Shown here: positions 1 to 8,512 of the stretch, in pieces | Numbering within the stretch: the first letter of the stretch is position 1 | Layout: the number at the start of each line of letters is the position of its first letter | DNA from: Corticicoccus populi | Lineage (GTDB): Bacteria > Bacillota > Bacilli > Staphylococcales > Salinicoccaceae | Direction of reading: 5' to 3' | Assembly (NCBI RefSeq): GCF_042686195.1 | Contig: NZ_JBHUOQ010000001.1 | Span: 372,001-436,000, forward strand | Length of the DNA: 64,000 bases | Position numbers and translations under genes: made by a program | Notes under the pieces: generated by a model | Database searches by the model: none | The model's input: only the letters and a program-made list of their open reading frames with translations | What the model was told of the DNA's origin: nothing

Positions 1-147
1 ATGCAGAAGATGACAGAAGAGTTCTTAGCTCAGTATGATGCAGGTAAAGAGATTGAGTTTGTTAAAGATGCTTCTTATTATAAAGTAGATGAAGTAAGAC
101 AGTATGTAGTAGAGAAGGCTGCACAAATGTATGTGAGTAATAATTAA
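1..147 (+). CDS. Small prophage protein (possibly partial at the window edge)
   Basis: An open frame starts with ATG at the first base and ends with TAA at 145-147, giving 48 residues if that ATG is the start. The true start may lie upstream, outside the window. The product is acidic and tyrosine-rich, and I recognise no domain. By position it is the last gene before the packaging module, where staphylococcal phages often carry small late-gene regulators, but nothing in the sequence proves that role. A terminator-like hairpin follows about 70 bases later. Confidence 0.5.
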   Translation: MQKMTEEFLAQYDAGKEIEFVKDASYYKVDEVRQYVVEKAAQMYVSNN

Positions 148-697
148 CGTTGATTGATAACTAAATATGTATTAAGATGGAAATACAGGTAATAGTATTA
201 TAAATTGATATCAAAGCAGCTACTTTAATTAGTAGTTGTTTTTTTATTTATGGCAAAAAGTATCACGGAATTCGAAATAAATATTAGGTGAAAATGAGAG
301 GAAATGATTCTTCTCAAAAAGGAAGGAAAATTGAACGAAAGTAAAATTACACAAAAATGAAAATAAAGAAAACAAAATTAAACAAAAAACACCGGTAATA
401 AAAAATAAAAGGGAAAAATTTAATCCCCCCGAACGCTCAAACCCCTTGTGCCCCAAGGGATTCAAAACGCCGCATATCTTTTTCTTCAAGGAATTCTCTT
501 TTCTAAAGTCTTTCGATTTACGAAACATATGATTTTCCCTCAGATTCCACTTTTAAGCTCACTTAATACATAACTATCCATCATCCATGCCTAACGCCTC
601 TTAAAATCGCTCTCTCAGCATCAATAAATTCCCTTATATCCACTATTTAAAGCAATTCACTATCAACTCAACATTTTACAGAAAGGATGATAAAAAT
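147..697. other. Intergenic region before terS with candidate cos site
   Basis: No credible gene is present in these 550 bases. The stretch is very AT-rich except for a sharp C-rich patch at 425-459. That patch holds a run of six C (425-430), a CCCC run, and a hairpin CCCTTG (443-448) / CAAGGG (454-459). Phages with P27-type small terminase subunits usually package from cohesive ends, and their cos sites lie just upstream of terS in a GC-rich patch. This is therefore the best candidate for cos, by inference from position and composition only. A minus-strand open frame at 244-528 is rejected as non-coding. Confidence 0.4.
214..246 (+). terminator. Rho-independent terminator after the early/regulatory genes
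   Basis: Stem CAGCTACT (217-224) pairs with AGTAGTTG (231-238), with one G-T pair, around loop TTAATT, and a run of T follows. It would stop transcription from the gene at the left edge before the packaging region. Confidence 0.65.
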
Positions 698-1171
698 TTG
701 GGTAGAAAACGAAAATTTTACACAACAAGAAATGAAACAAAAGAAGAGCAAGCACAGCGAAATGCTATCAATAATAAATTAGAAGATTTCAGTTCAATAC
801 AGAGTACACCTCCAGCTTATTTATCAAAGCTAGGCAAGGCTGAGTTCAGACGATTAAAGCCACTCTTAGATGAGCTTCCGATATCTTCACTGGACTTAAA
901 TTTAATAGTTGTATATTGCGAACTATACGCTACATATCGACAGCTTCAAGATGAAATGAACAAAGAAGGATTAATTATTGAATCTTACTTTGCAACAGGA
1001 GAACTAAAAGAAAGAAAAATTAATGTCGCTCAAAATGAAATTATTAAGGTGTCCAAAGAATTGAGAGCAATTGGTTCAGAATTAGGATTATCAGTATCAA
1101 GCAGAATGAAATTAGTAGAGCCTTCAATTCAGGAAGATGACCCCTTCAAGGATATGTTTGATGGTGATTAA
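698..1171 (+). CDS. terS: Terminase small subunit, P27 family
   Basis: The 157-residue product binds phage DNA and presents it to the large terminase for packaging. The length and the pattern of a basic N-terminus, a helical middle (residues ~45-125) and an acidic tail match P27-type small subunits (Terminase_4). The start is TTG at 698, chosen because GAAAGGATG at 681-689 gives a good ribosome-binding site and no ATG fits. The stop is followed three bases later by the large subunit gene, the usual coupled pair. Family is judged from overall sequence feel and position, not from a search. Confidence 0.85.
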   Translation: MGRKRKFYTTRNETKEEQAQRNAINNKLEDFSSIQSTPPAYLSKLGKAEFRRLKPLLDELPISSLDLNLIVVYCELYATYRQLQDEMNKEGLIIESYFATGELKERKINVAQNEIIKVSKELRAIGSELGLSVSSRMKLVEPSIQEDDPFKDMFDGD

Positions 1172-1173
1172 AG

Positions 1174-2952
1174 ATGACAGTTAAGAATAAATCAACAAAG
1201 AATCCAAAAGGAGCAGGGAGAAAGAAACTTAATCATGACTATGCTACTGAATACGCAGAGAAAGTTGTAAGCGGTGAGATAACCGCAAGCAAAAAGAATA
1301 TACAAGTAGCGAAAAGACATTTGAATGATATTAAAGTTCAGAATGTACTTAATTATCAATGGAAACCTGAAGAAGCTAATAAAGTAATCAAATTTATTGA
1401 AATGTTACCAGACCCCAAAACAGGAATACCTTTAAAACTGGAGTTATTTCAAAAATTCATACTCTCTTCATTAATTGGCTGGCAAGATGAAGAAGGGTAC
1501 AGACGATTCAAAAAAGCTTATATTTCAATGAGCCGTAAAAATGGGAAAACACTTATAATAAATGGATTAGCGGTATATGAACTAATGCTAGGCAAGTACC
1601 CGACTGACCAAAGAGAAATACTAATTGCTGCTAAAACTTTAAGACAGGCACAAACGTTATATAAAATGGCTTATCGACAACTCAATTTACTTAAAGCAAA
1701 CTCACAAACTTTGAGAAAACAACTTGAGATGAGAAAAACAGATATTGTACATATACCCTCAGATTCAAGTATGAGAAGTGTCGCAAACAATCCTGATGCA
1801 GTGGACTCCCTAAATCCTTGTGTAAGTATTATTGATGAAGCAGCAGGACTTGAAGACACTGAAATGTATAATCGTTTAAAAAGTGGTATGTCCCTTCAGA
1901 AGAATGGTTTGATGGTTTTGATTTCAACAGCAAGTAATAAACTAAACAGTTTAATGTACTCAGAGTACAAATACATAACAAATCTATTAAATGAGAAGAT
2001 AACAAACAATAATTATTTTGTCTACTGTGCTGAACAAGATTCAGAAGATGAAATTGAGGATACTGAACTTTGGGTGAAATCCAATCCTTTGTTATCAAAC
2101 AAAACGCACCATAACACTATTTTGAAAAATATTAAACAAGATATTGATGAGCAGAGAGAACTGGGAGAAGAACAAGGCGTATTAATTAAAAACTTTAATA
2201 TGTGGCAATCTGAATCAAGCTCAACCTACATCTCAGATAAGTCATGGCAAGCATGTAGCACAGATGAAGTAATAGACATTACAGGCACAGATACCGTAGT
2301 AGGATTAGATTTATCTAAGGTAGATGATTTAACTTCAGTTTCATTCTGCCACCTAATAGATAAAAAGAAAATATATGTAGACTCTCATTCATTTATTTCC
2401 ACTCGAACACCTTTAGAAGTAAAAATGAAAAGAGATAAAGTAGACTACTTAAAAATGGAACAAGAAGGATATGCCACAATAACTAAATCTGAATCAGGTG
2501 TAATAGACTACACAGAAGTGATTGAATATATATTAGACTATGAGAAGAAACGTAACTTAAACATTAAAGCTGTGATGTTTGACCCCTATAATATAGGCAC
2601 ATTTGAACAGGCAATGAAAACATATGAAGAGAAACATAAGATTAAAATTAAATGGGAGTTTATTGAGCAATCTCAACAGATGTATAAACTATCTCCTGTC
2701 ATTAAGAATTTTAGAATAGGAGTATGGAATAAAGAGATTATACATTCAAACAATCCACTTCTCAACTATGCTTTGAATAATGCAGTAGCAAAAGAAGAAT
2801 TAAATAGTAATATCAGAGTTCAAAAGAAATCGAGATATACAAAAATTGACCCTTTAGCAGCGTTATTTAATGCTTACGGTGAAGCACAACATTTAGCATT
2901 CAAACCAATGTCGATTAACGAAAAAATAAAATCAGGAAAGTTTAGTTTATAG
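1174..2952 (+). CDS. terL: Terminase large subunit (Terminase_1 / YmfN-like)
   Basis: This is the ATPase-nuclease motor that pumps DNA into the prohead and cuts it; 592 residues is normal for the family. The ATPase half shows the phage-type P-loop SRKNGKT (residues ~120-126), a Walker B motif SIIDEA (~218-223) and a coupling motif LISTAS (~249-254). The nuclease half shows the first catalytic aspartate in GLDLS (~377-381) and a second in AVMFDPYN near residue 467. It starts two bases after the terS stop. It appears complete. The cleaving HNH partner typical of P27 cos phages is not seen in the window and may lie to the left. Confidence 0.95.
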   Translation: MTVKNKSTKNPKGAGRKKLNHDYATEYAEKVVSGEITASKKNIQVAKRHLNDIKVQNVLNYQWKPEEANKVIKFIEMLPDPKTGIPLKLELFQKFILSSLIGWQDEEGYRRFKKAYISMSRKNGKTLIINGLAVYELMLGKYPTDQREILIAAKTLRQAQTLYKMAYRQLNLLKANSQTLRKQLEMRKTDIVHIPSDSSMRSVANNPDAVDSLNPCVSIIDEAAGLEDTEMYNRLKSGMSLQKNGLMVLISTASNKLNSLMYSEYKYITNLLNEKITNNNYFVYCAEQDSEDEIEDTELWVKSNPLLSNKTHHNTILKNIKQDIDEQRELGEEQGVLIKNFNMWQSESSSTYISDKSWQACSTDEVIDITGTDTVVGLDLSKVDDLTSVSFCHLIDKKKIYVDSHSFISTRTPLEVKMKRDKVDYLKMEQEGYATITKSESGVIDYTEVIEYILDYEKKRNLNIKAVMFDPYNIGTFEQAMKTYEEKHKIKIKWEFIEQSQQMYKLSPVIKNFRIGVWNKEIIHSNNPLLNYALNNAVAKEELNSNIRVQKKSRYTKIDPLAALFNAYGEAQHLAFKPMSINEKIKSGKFSL

Positions 2953-2966
2953 AAGGAGAAAACAAT

Positions 2967-3200
2967 TTGAAGAAAATAGATAAAACAATATTAGCAATAT
3001 ATGAAAACACTTTTTTATTTTTCAATAAAGCAATAACACTAATTTTTAGTTTAGGTGTATTAGTACCAATAGTATTTTTATCTGGAATCACAGTTATTTT
3101 AATCACAGTATACTCAATAAGCATTATCGCTTTTGGATTCACATTAGGCGGTGTGCTTATTTTATTGTCATTTTTATTGTTGCAAATGCAAGTAAATTAA
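2967..3200 (+). CDS. Small membrane protein between terL and portal (DUF1056-like position)
   Basis: The 77-residue product is nearly all hydrophobic, with two long membrane segments (about residues 20-45 and 48-73) after a short basic start. The start is TTG at 2967 with AAGGAG at 2953-2958. Many staphylococcal and lactococcal siphoviruses carry a small membrane protein (DUF1056) between terL and the portal gene, and this one fits by size and place. The role is unknown; the family call is an inference. Confidence 0.65.
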   Translation: MKKIDKTILAIYENTFLFFNKAITLIFSLGVLVPIVFLSGITVILITVYSISIIAFGFTLGGVLILLSFLLLQMQVN

Positions 3201-3267
3201 GAAATCAAGTATATTAAACGGACGGCAAAGAATAAGAAAAATTATCCTCAAAGAGAGGTGAACTAAA

Positions 3268-4536
3268 ATAGTAAAATTTAATATATTTAGCGGACTAAAA
3301 GAACAAAGAAACACAAGAAACATAGAAGCAACTTTCAATCACATCACACAGGCAATTGAGAGAGTAGAGTATTCATCTTCAAGAGCTATTGAAAATGCAG
3401 ACATTTATACAGCAATTTCAACTATAGCGAATGATGTAAGCTCACTTCCAATTAAAGTAACAGATACTTCATTCAACAATAATGAAGAGTTAGAGTATCT
3501 GCTAAACACTGAACCAAATGCTGTAATGAGCGGTAAAAATTTAATCTATGTATTAATCGTTAACGCAATTCTGAATGGAAATAGTTTTGCACAGATTGAA
3601 AGAGATAAGAATGGTATTCCAATTAATATTCATCATCTATCGAATGACAGAGTGACGATTCAAAAGAATAACAGTACAGATTACACAACTGAGCTTATTT
3701 ACGAAGTGAGACAAAATGGTAAGGATTCAAAAACAAAAGAGATTAAAGCTCAAAATATTATTCATATCATGCCTTTCTCAACAGATGGAATTAAGGGAGT
3801 TAGTCCTTTAGTTAGCTTGAGGAGTGACATAGAAGCTCAGCAAAATTCAAAGAAATTCTTCAACTCATTCTTCAAAAATGGTACTCAATCAGGCGGAACA
3901 ATAAAGGTTGCTAGTGATTTGGACAGTGAAGCGAAAGAGTTAATCAGACAAGAATTTCAGCGTATTAATGCGGGAACTGAAAATAGCCATAAGGTGCTAG
4001 TTCTTGATGAAGCTATGTCATATGAACCAATCAAAGTAGATACTGAAATACTCAAGCTAATTAATGAGAGTAAATACAGTACTCAGCAAGTAGCTAAAGT
4101 ATTGGGATTGCCTTTACATAAGATGGGGATTGAAACTCATTCGCAATCACTTGAGCAGGCATCTAATGATTATTTAATTAATACTTTGAGCAACTATATT
4201 TCAGTTTTAGAGAGTGAATTCAATCGCAAGTTATTCAATGATAAGACTCTAAGAATGAATAATAAAATTACTTTCTCTGCTGACAAATATAAATATGTAG
4301 ATGCAAAGACTAAGAGAGAAATAATTAAAAATGATTACGAACTAGGTCTAATCTCACAAAATGAAGCAAGGGAAGAAATAGGTAAACCTGCTCTAGAGAA
4401 TGGAGATAGATTCATTCAATCATTGAACTATATGAACAGTGAACTTATTGACAATTACCAAGTTCAAAAAGTAAAAGATGTTCAGAAAAATGTAGTAGAT
4501 GAACCACTTGAAGAAAAAGGTGATACTGATGAGTAA
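3268..4536 (+). CDS. Phage portal protein, apparently with an AUA start codon
   Basis: The portal forms the dodecameric ring through which DNA enters and leaves the head and to which the connector binds. The 422-residue product is typical of HK97-type portals (Phage_portal), including the region with NDVSSLPIKV near the N-terminus and an extended acidic C-terminus. The frame is open upstream of the first ATG at 3526 as far as a TGA at 3259-3261. Conserved portal sequence is encoded in that extra stretch, so a start at 3526 would cut off about 86 residues. The only codon well placed after AGAGGTGA (3254-3261) is ATA at 3268; no ATG, GTG or TTG is available there. The next gene overlaps its last eight bases. 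Confidence 0.88.
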   Translation: MVKFNIFSGLKEQRNTRNIEATFNHITQAIERVEYSSSRAIENADIYTAISTIANDVSSLPIKVTDTSFNNNEELEYLLNTEPNAVMSGKNLIYVLIVNAILNGNSFAQIERDKNGIPINIHHLSNDRVTIQKNNSTDYTTELIYEVRQNGKDSKTKEIKAQNIIHIMPFSTDGIKGVSPLVSLRSDIEAQQNSKKFFNSFFKNGTQSGGTIKVASDLDSEAKELIRQEFQRINAGTENSHKVLVLDEAMSYEPIKVDTEILKLINESKYSTQQVAKVLGLPLHKMGIETHSQSLEQASNDYLINTLSNYISVLESEFNRKLFNDKTLRMNNKITFSADKYKYVDAKTKREIIKNDYELGLISQNEAREEIGKPALENGDRFIQSLNYMNSELIDNYQVQKVKDVQKNVVDEPLEEKGDTDE

Positions 4537-5674
4537 GCCTATAAAAAAATGGGTTGATTTGAGTAGTCTTCCTACAAAAATATACAAAGGTAGAACAGTA
4601 ATAAATTGGGAGCTTGTGAAAAATCACGAAGTTCCTTTTTTATATGGTGAAATAAAAGGTAAATTTACAATTATACATCACTTTAAAAAAAATAAACATA
4701 TTGTTTTAAAAATTAAATACAAAGATAGAGAATTTACAAAATATTTAAATAGTATTAGACAAGCGAAAATAAGTTTTGTTGTCGATAGTTATCACTATAG
4801 TTGTGGAGATATTGTTAATAATTCTAAAATTTTAGAGAAAATTAAAATGAGACATAACAAAAATTCATTTGAAAATGGTTATTTATTAAAATGCTTAGAG
4901 ACAGGTCAGTACTATGAAATGAGACAAACTCACATTAAACAAGGAAGAAAATCTCCCTTTGTCAGCGGTCAAAAAGTCTATGAAGGCAATTGGCTATATT
5001 CAGAAACTCACTTACATAAATATTTTGAAAATCCAGAAGAAGCTAAATTGTATACAAGAAAAAGTGGGGAAAAAATTAATTGCATATGCCCCAACTGTAA
5101 AAAACCAAAACAATCTATTGTTTGCGAAATTGTCAATAGAGGTTTTTCTTGTAACTATTGCTCTACAAATACCTCATACTCTGAAAAACTTCTATCCTCT
5201 CTTTTAGACATCAACAAAATCAATTACATCCCTCAAAAATCTTTCAAAGAAAACAGATTTAAATATGATTTTTACCTTCCTGAATACAACTTTATTATAG
5301 AAACTCACGGAATCCAACATTACGAAGAATCCACTGGTTATTTTAAAGATAGTCTTACTGAAATTCAAGAGAACGACCTTTTAAAAAAAGAATTTTGTGA
5401 AAGTAAAAAGTTATCTTATATTGAAATTGACTGTAGGAAATCTGAAATGAAATTTATTTTAGACAACATTAATAAGAATACATATTTAAGAGATTTATTT
5501 AAGAATCAGGATTTAGAAGAACTAAGTATTTTAATTCAAAAAAAGAGTAATCATAAAAATATTTTAACAATGGTCGATGATAGAAGAAATGGTATGACTT
5601 ACAAGCAAATAGGAACAAAACATGGATACTCAGAACATACAATAGCGAATATTTTAAAAAGATATATTGCTTAG
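4529..5674 (+). CDS. Free-standing endonuclease, Vsr/EDxHD-like, probable homing endonuclease
   Basis: This 381-residue gene sits between portal and protease, where most phages have none. The start is ATG at 4529 inside the portal stop (ATGAGTAA), preceded by AAGGTGAT. The order of parts is an N-terminal region of repeat-like DNA-binding character, a zinc ribbon with CPNC (~187-190) and CNYC (~208-211), then a nuclease core. The core shows E219, YDFYLP (~246-251) and IIETHGIQHY (~256-265). A helix-turn-helix with QIGTKHGYSEHTI (~360-372) ends the protein. This matches mobile phage endonucleases built on the Vsr/PD-(D/E)XK fold, such as I-Bth0305I. Codon use is more AT-rich than its neighbours, which suggests separate arrival. 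Exact catalytic residues are inferred. Confidence 0.75.
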   Translation: MSKPIKKWVDLSSLPTKIYKGRTVINWELVKNHEVPFLYGEIKGKFTIIHHFKKNKHIVLKIKYKDREFTKYLNSIRQAKISFVVDSYHYSCGDIVNNSKILEKIKMRHNKNSFENGYLLKCLETGQYYEMRQTHIKQGRKSPFVSGQKVYEGNWLYSETHLHKYFENPEEAKLYTRKSGEKINCICPNCKKPKQSIVCEIVNRGFSCNYCSTNTSYSEKLLSSLLDINKINYIPQKSFKENRFKYDFYLPEYNFIIETHGIQHYEESTGYFKDSLTEIQENDLLKKEFCESKKLSYIEIDCRKSEMKFILDNINKNTYLRDLFKNQDLEELSILIQKKSNHKNILTMVDDRRNGMTYKQIGTKHGYSEHTIANILKRYIA

Positions 5675-5694
5675 AGAGTAGGTGAAGAAGAAGA

Positions 5695-6318
5695 ATGACT
5701 GTAGAACAAAGAACAGTAAAAACTGAACTAAGAACAATTCAAAATGAGTCTGAGAAGAAAATTTTAGAAGGCTATGGATTAAAATTCAATTCTAAAAGTG
5801 AACCTCTTAGCTCGAATGGAGTTCGATTTGTTGAAACTATATCTCCTGAAGCTGTGAAAGATATCAATTTTGAAGATGATATTAGATTCCTGATTGACCA
5901 TGACTCTCAAAAGATAATTGCTAGAACAGTAGCAGACACTTTGAAAATTGAAGTTGATGAAATCGGAGTTAAATTTAGAGCAGAGCTTAATAACACTACT
6001 TATGCTAGAGACCTTTATGAAAATATCAAAAGTGGTTTAATCAATCAATGTAGCTTTTCTTTTGAGCTTCCTGAAACAGGTGGGGACAGTGTGAGATACA
6101 ACAAGGATGAAGGCATATATGAACGCACAATTAAGCGATTTAAAAAGATTGGTGAAATATCTGCTGTCACATTTCCAGCATACTCAGACACTTCAGTTTC
6201 AGTAAGAAGCATCGAACAAGCAGAAAAAGAAGCACAAGAATTAAAAGATAAACAGAAACGTAAATTACAACTTGAATTAGATTTACTCAAATTTGAGGAA
6301 GGAGACACAAATACATAA
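5695..6318 (+). CDS. HK97-type prohead maturation protease (S78)
   Basis: The protease cleaves the scaffold part of the capsid protein during prohead maturation. The 207-residue product shows the family pattern: a GYGLKF strand (~26-31), the catalytic histidine in LIDHD (H69), and the catalytic serine in QCSFSF (S120). A basic, charged C-terminal helix (~170-207) follows. The ATG at 5695 is preceded by GGTGAAGAAG. Its stop TAATG overlaps the capsid start by one base, so the two are translationally coupled. Confidence 0.92.
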   Translation: MTVEQRTVKTELRTIQNESEKKILEGYGLKFNSKSEPLSSNGVRFVETISPEAVKDINFEDDIRFLIDHDSQKIIARTVADTLKIEVDEIGVKFRAELNNTTYARDLYENIKSGLINQCSFSFELPETGGDSVRYNKDEGIYERTIKRFKKIGEISAVTFPAYSDTSVSVRSIEQAEKEAQELKDKQKRKLQLELDLLKFEEGDTNT

Positions 6319-7580
6319 TGACTATTGATGAAGTAAAAGTAGAAATTAGAAACAAAATGAATGAAATGCAAGAAGCTCTTGATTCAGATGATTTATCAAA
6401 AGCCGAAGCTATCAAAGCTGAGATTGCTGAATACAAAGAAATGATTAAACAACTCGAAGCAGAATTAGCTGAAGTGGAAGACAAAGAAGAGGACTCTGAA
6501 ACAGAGGTACAAGCAGAAGAAAAATCTGAAGAAGTTGAATCTGAAACAAGAGATGAAGATGATACGATTGCAGAGCTTGAAGCAAAAATTAAAGAATTAG
6601 AAGCAGAATTAGAAAAAAAGAAAGCTGAAGAATCAGCAGAAGAAAATAAAAATATTGAAGAAGAAAAAGGAGAAAGAAACATGACAGAAGTAGTTGAAAG
6701 AGTAACAGTATTAGATAATAAAGAAGAGGTTCGCAGCGACTTCCAGAATTATATTAAAAATAATGAATTAAGAGATTTAACAACTGAATCAGGTGCCGTA
6801 ATCGTTCCTGAATATTTAGCGAAAGAAGTACAAGATTTTACAGATGAACTTCAAGCACTTGATAAACATGTAACAGTTGAATCAGTAACAACTAAATCAG
6901 GCTCTAAACCAGTTTACAATGGGGATGCTGCTAGTCCGTTAGTAAGCGTTGCTGAACTGGAAGAGAATCCAAAATTAGCTGTTCAACCTTTGACAGATGT
7001 TAAATTCGACATTGAGACTTTTAGAGCATATCTTCCCATCTCGAGAGAGGCTATTGAAGATGGAATTGGTGCTGAAACACTTGTTAAAAAGATTTTAGCT
7101 GAATCAGTAGTAGCTACTCGTAATGCACATATTTTAGCTGTATTAAACACATTTGACACTAAAGAAGTAACCACTTTAGACGGTTTGAAAGACATCATCA
7201 ATGTTGATTTAAAAACTCGACACCAGAAACACTTTGTAATGTCCCAGACAGTTTACAACGCAATCGACAAAATGAAAGATAACAATGGTCAATATTTACT
7301 GCAAAATTCTATTTCTGCTGCATCAGGCAAACAAGTTTTTGGACTTGAAGTAGTTGTATTTGAAGATGCACTAATTGGTCAAAATACTGCATATGTTGGT
7401 AATCTTGCGGAAGCAGTTGTAATCTTTGACCGTTCACAATATTCAGCACAATGGACTAGCTACATGCACCATGCTGAGTGTCTCATGGTGGCTATCCGAC
7501 ACGATGTTAAAGAGCTTAACAAAGATGCAGTCCGCAAAATCAACTTCACAGTACCAGTTGAAGAAACACCTGAAGGATAA
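6318..7580 (+). CDS. Major capsid protein, HK97 family, with fused scaffold domain
   Basis: The 420-residue product builds the icosahedral head. Residues 1 to ~120 are a strongly charged coiled coil, the scaffold (delta) domain expected to be removed by the upstream protease. The HK97 fold follows from residue ~125 to the end. An internal in-frame ATG at 6681 (residue 122) is preceded by AAAGGAG at 6666-6672, so a 299-residue capsid without scaffold could also be made directly. The start at 6318 overlaps the protease stop. A palindromic hairpin follows the gene. Confidence 0.95.
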   Translation: MTIDEVKVEIRNKMNEMQEALDSDDLSKAEAIKAEIAEYKEMIKQLEAELAEVEDKEEDSETEVQAEEKSEEVESETRDEDDTIAELEAKIKELEAELEKKKAEESAEENKNIEEEKGERNMTEVVERVTVLDNKEEVRSDFQNYIKNNELRDLTTESGAVIVPEYLAKEVQDFTDELQALDKHVTVESVTTKSGSKPVYNGDAASPLVSVAELEENPKLAVQPLTDVKFDIETFRAYLPISREAIEDGIGAETLVKKILAESVVATRNAHILAVLNTFDTKEVTTLDGLKDIINVDLKTRHQKHFVMSQTVYNAIDKMKDNNGQYLLQNSISAASGKQVFGLEVVVFEDALIGQNTAYVGNLAEAVVIFDRSQYSAQWTSYMHHAECLMVAIRHDVKELNKDAVRKINFTVPVEETPEG

Positions 7581-7589
7581 ATAAATCTA

Positions 7590-7617
7590 AGAGGGTTAGG
7601 AATTCCTGACTCTCTTA
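7590..7617 (+). terminator. Perfect hairpin after the capsid gene
   Basis: The 28 bases at 7590-7617 are a near-perfect palindrome centred on GGAATTCC, with two positions that pair as G-U in RNA. No strong T-run follows, so it may protect or trim the abundant capsid mRNA rather than end it. It lies just ahead of the ribosome-binding site of the next gene. Confidence 0.5.
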
Positions 7618-7646
7618 ATATATAAATTAAAGGAGATGAATCAAAT

Positions 7647-7850
7647 TTGAAAATTAAAGTATTAAATGATTTCAAAGATATTCACTCTCAACAATTATAC
7701 AAAGCAGATTCAACGATTGAAGTATCTAAAGAAAGATATGATGAAATGAAACAGAATTTAGCAAAGTATGATGGTGAATTTTTAAAAGAAATCAAGCAAC
7801 GTAAAGCACGAAAGAAGAAAGAAGTAGCATCTGAAGAAGAAGGTGCATGA
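7647..7850 (+). CDS. Small charged protein in the head region, unknown function
   Basis: The 67-residue product starts at TTG 7647 after AAAGGAGATG. Its first ~45 residues look like a small compact domain and the end is lysine-rich then acidic. Phages of this type often have a small protein between capsid and the first connector. I do not recognise the family. The stop overlaps the start region of the next gene. Confidence 0.65.
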   Translation: MKIKVLNDFKDIHSQQLYKADSTIEVSKERYDEMKQNLAKYDGEFLKEIKQRKARKKKEVASEEEGA

Positions 7851-7851
7851 C

Positions 7852-8202
7852 ATGGACTTAGAAACAGTAAAGAAACATATTAGAGTTTTGGACGATTTTG
7901 AAGACGATATTCTCACTGAATATTTAGAATGGTCGAAAACTAAAGTTGAATCCTCAGTTACATCTACACCTCATTTATACATCACATTTTTTGAATCTAA
8001 CTCACATTATAAAAGAGCAGTAATACTACTCACGGCACACTATTTCAATAATAGATTACCACTCTCAGACAAACCTCAATATAATTTGTCATTTGGATTA
8101 AGAGATGCTTTATCTCATCTGAATGCTAACTTTCTTATGTATCAAAAAGAATTAAATGAATCAGATGAAATTGAAGAGATTGATGAAGATGAATTTGATT
8201 AA
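7852..8202 (+). CDS. Head-tail connector, gp6-like (DNA packaging protein)
   Basis: The 116-residue product is mostly helical, with the LETVKKHIRVLDDFEDDIL start typical of gp6/gp15-type connectors that bind the portal after packaging. I chose ATG 7852, because GAAGGTG at 7839-7845 lies six bases before it. A GTG at 7843 is also in frame but lies inside that site. The tail is acidic. It is followed at once by the next connector gene, with overlap. Confidence 0.78.
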   Translation: MDLETVKKHIRVLDDFEDDILTEYLEWSKTKVESSVTSTPHLYITFFESNSHYKRAVILLTAHYFNNRLPLSDKPQYNLSFGLRDALSHLNANFLMYQKELNESDEIEEIDEDEFD

Positions 8203-8512
8203 TAAGATGAATCAAGTTATTGAGGTTCAAGAAAAGAAAACAATTAATGATAAAGGTATCTCTAAGACTGAATACACAACTATTCTGAAAGCATATGCTC
8301 ATTTGGATACTGTGTGGGCTAAAGATTATCAAACAGCACTCTCCTCTGGTACACAGAATAGAATTAAGTTTACTATTCGATTTGTACCTTTAGAAATTAC
8401 TAATAAGATGCATATCCTTTTCAAGGGTGAAACATACAATATTAAAGAGGTTTATCCTGACTATACTAATCATCAAGTCATTCAAATTATGGCTGAAAAG
8501 GTTGGGATATGA
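8189..8512 (+). CDS. Head-tail adaptor / head closure protein
   Basis: The product of ~107 residues is a beta-rich small protein like the SPP1 gp16 / HK97 head-tail joining family, which closes the head after packaging. In-frame starts exist at 8156, 8189 and 8207. I chose 8189 because upstream GAAGAG gives it some ribosome-binding site and the overlap with the preceding gene is then only 14 bases. The start is uncertain. GKFTIRF-like and NIKEVYPDY-like strands (RIKFTIRFVP, YNIKEVYPDY) support the family. Confidence 0.75.
   Translation: MNLINKMNQVIEVQEKKTINDKGISKTEYTTILKAYAHLDTVWAKDYQTALSSGTQNRIKFTIRFVPLEITNKMHILFKGETYNIKEVYPDYTNHQVIQIMAEKVGI

Noticed and set aside
1..147. Left attachment site or integrase at the window start
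   Set aside because: The first bases are already late-region DNA next to terS; the left end must lie outside the window.
244..528. Minus-strand 94-residue open frame before terS
   Set aside because: Phe- and Ser-rich low-complexity product with no ribosome-binding site, lying over the probable cos patch. AT-rich DNA gives such frames by chance.
6287..6682. Minus-strand 131-residue Ser-rich frame
   Set aside because: It is the complement of the Glu/Lys-rich scaffold coding region; GAA/GAG/AAA codons read backwards as Ser/Phe/Leu.
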